This document shows positions 33,351-33,412 of a stretch of DNA of 33,412 bases, in pieces. The translations under genes were made by a program, and so were the position numbers. The notes beneath the pieces were generated by a model that did no database searches, was not told the DNA's origin, and saw only the letters and a list, made by a program, of their open reading frames with translations. Origin of the DNA: Rhodobacter sp. GTDB lineage: Bacteria; Pseudomonadota; Alphaproteobacteria; Rhodobacterales; Rhodobacteraceae. The DNA lies in the NCBI GenBank assembly GCA_020251025.1, contig JADCDI010000122.1, positions 1 to 33,412 of the forward strand, in the 5' to 3' direction. Numbering within the stretch: position 1 is the stretch's first letter; each line of letters starts with the position of its first letter.

Positions 33351-33412
33351 TTTAAGCGGGGGCGGTGCTGTCGTCAGTTCGGGCGGGAACAGGAAACGCA
33401 TCGCGTTTCCCC

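Larger units (their letters stand above)
32361..33412 (+). repeat. Intergenic region with hairpin-repeat array R3 (about 33146-33412)
   Basis: No confident gene lies in these 1052 bases. Repeat units in plus orientation fill about 33146-33412. The 36-base blocks at 33146-33181 and 33364-33399 differ at two positions and give a 218-base period. Each block leads into a GGAAACGC/GCGTTTCC hairpin (33174-33194, 33392-33410). Between them lie AGACCGGCAGGT (33221-33232), a perfect 10-base-arm hairpin GGCCGGGGGC/GCCCCCGGCC (33279-33302) and a 24-base perfect palindrome (33327-33350). The array runs off the window end. Bases 32361-32738 are an open frame in phase with the M24 gene, and CCATCCGGATGG is at 32748-32759. 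Confidence 0.75.

Noticed and set aside
32680-33351. Minus-strand 223-codon frame over repeat R3
   Set aside because: It crosses the hairpin repeats, is dominated by Pro and Arg, and is explained by GC-rich repeat sequence.

Overview
The window is a high-GC stretch of an alphaproteobacterial chromosome, most likely Rhodobacterales (Paracoccaceae/Rhodobacteraceae-like). I base this on the gene order of the flagellar cluster, strong G/C preference at third codon positions, tightly overlapping genes, and a De Ley-Doudoroff-type galactose cluster. I recognise no rRNA, tRNA, CRISPR array, integrase or transposase.

Bases 421-19302 carry a compact alphaproteobacterial flagellar cluster in five transcription blocks. 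fliI is on the minus strand. Divergent from it, flgB-flgC-fliE-fliQ-flgF-flgG-flgA-flgH and a FliL-like gene run on the plus strand. They meet, with a 4-base convergent overlap, a minus-strand operon: fliL, a small DUF6468-like gene, a MotE/MgtE_N-type gene, motA, a 768-residue exported protein, a lytic transglycosylase, flhA, fliR, flhB and a FliJ-like gene. Divergent from fliL, fliF-fliH-fliN-fliP run on the plus strand. Together these encode the export gate (FliP/Q/R, FlhA/B), export ATPase parts (FliI, FliH, FliJ-like), the MS ring, proximal rod and distal rod, the L ring and its helper FlgA, and part of the motor. FliG, FliM, MotB, FlgI, hook, filament and FliO are not here. The two divergent flagellar intergenic regions share a 16-base motif resembling a CtrA site.

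Bases 19649-30826 carry a galactoside catabolism locus: GH42 beta-galactosidase, KDPGal aldolase (dgoA), KDGal kinase (dgoK), an SDR that is probably galactose dehydrogenase, a GH4 alpha-galactosidase (melA type), two ABC permeases and a binding protein on the minus strand. An IclR regulator and a UgpC-type ABC ATPase diverge from them. The implied route is uptake of alpha/beta-galactosides, hydrolysis to galactose, oxidation to galactonate, and phosphorylation and cleavage to pyruvate plus glyceraldehyde-3-phosphate. The lactonase and galactonate dehydratase are missing from the window. An M24 metallopeptidase-family gene follows at 31176-32360.

All four intergenic regions that lack a confident gene for more than about 300 bases (1-420, 19303-19648, 30827-31175 and 32361-33412) contain diverged copies of one hairpin-rich repeat unit of roughly 210-240 bases. 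The copies share ordered anchor motifs. One stem shows two compensatory base-pair changes between copies at opposite ends of the window. I consider this repeat family the most interesting unexplained signal here.
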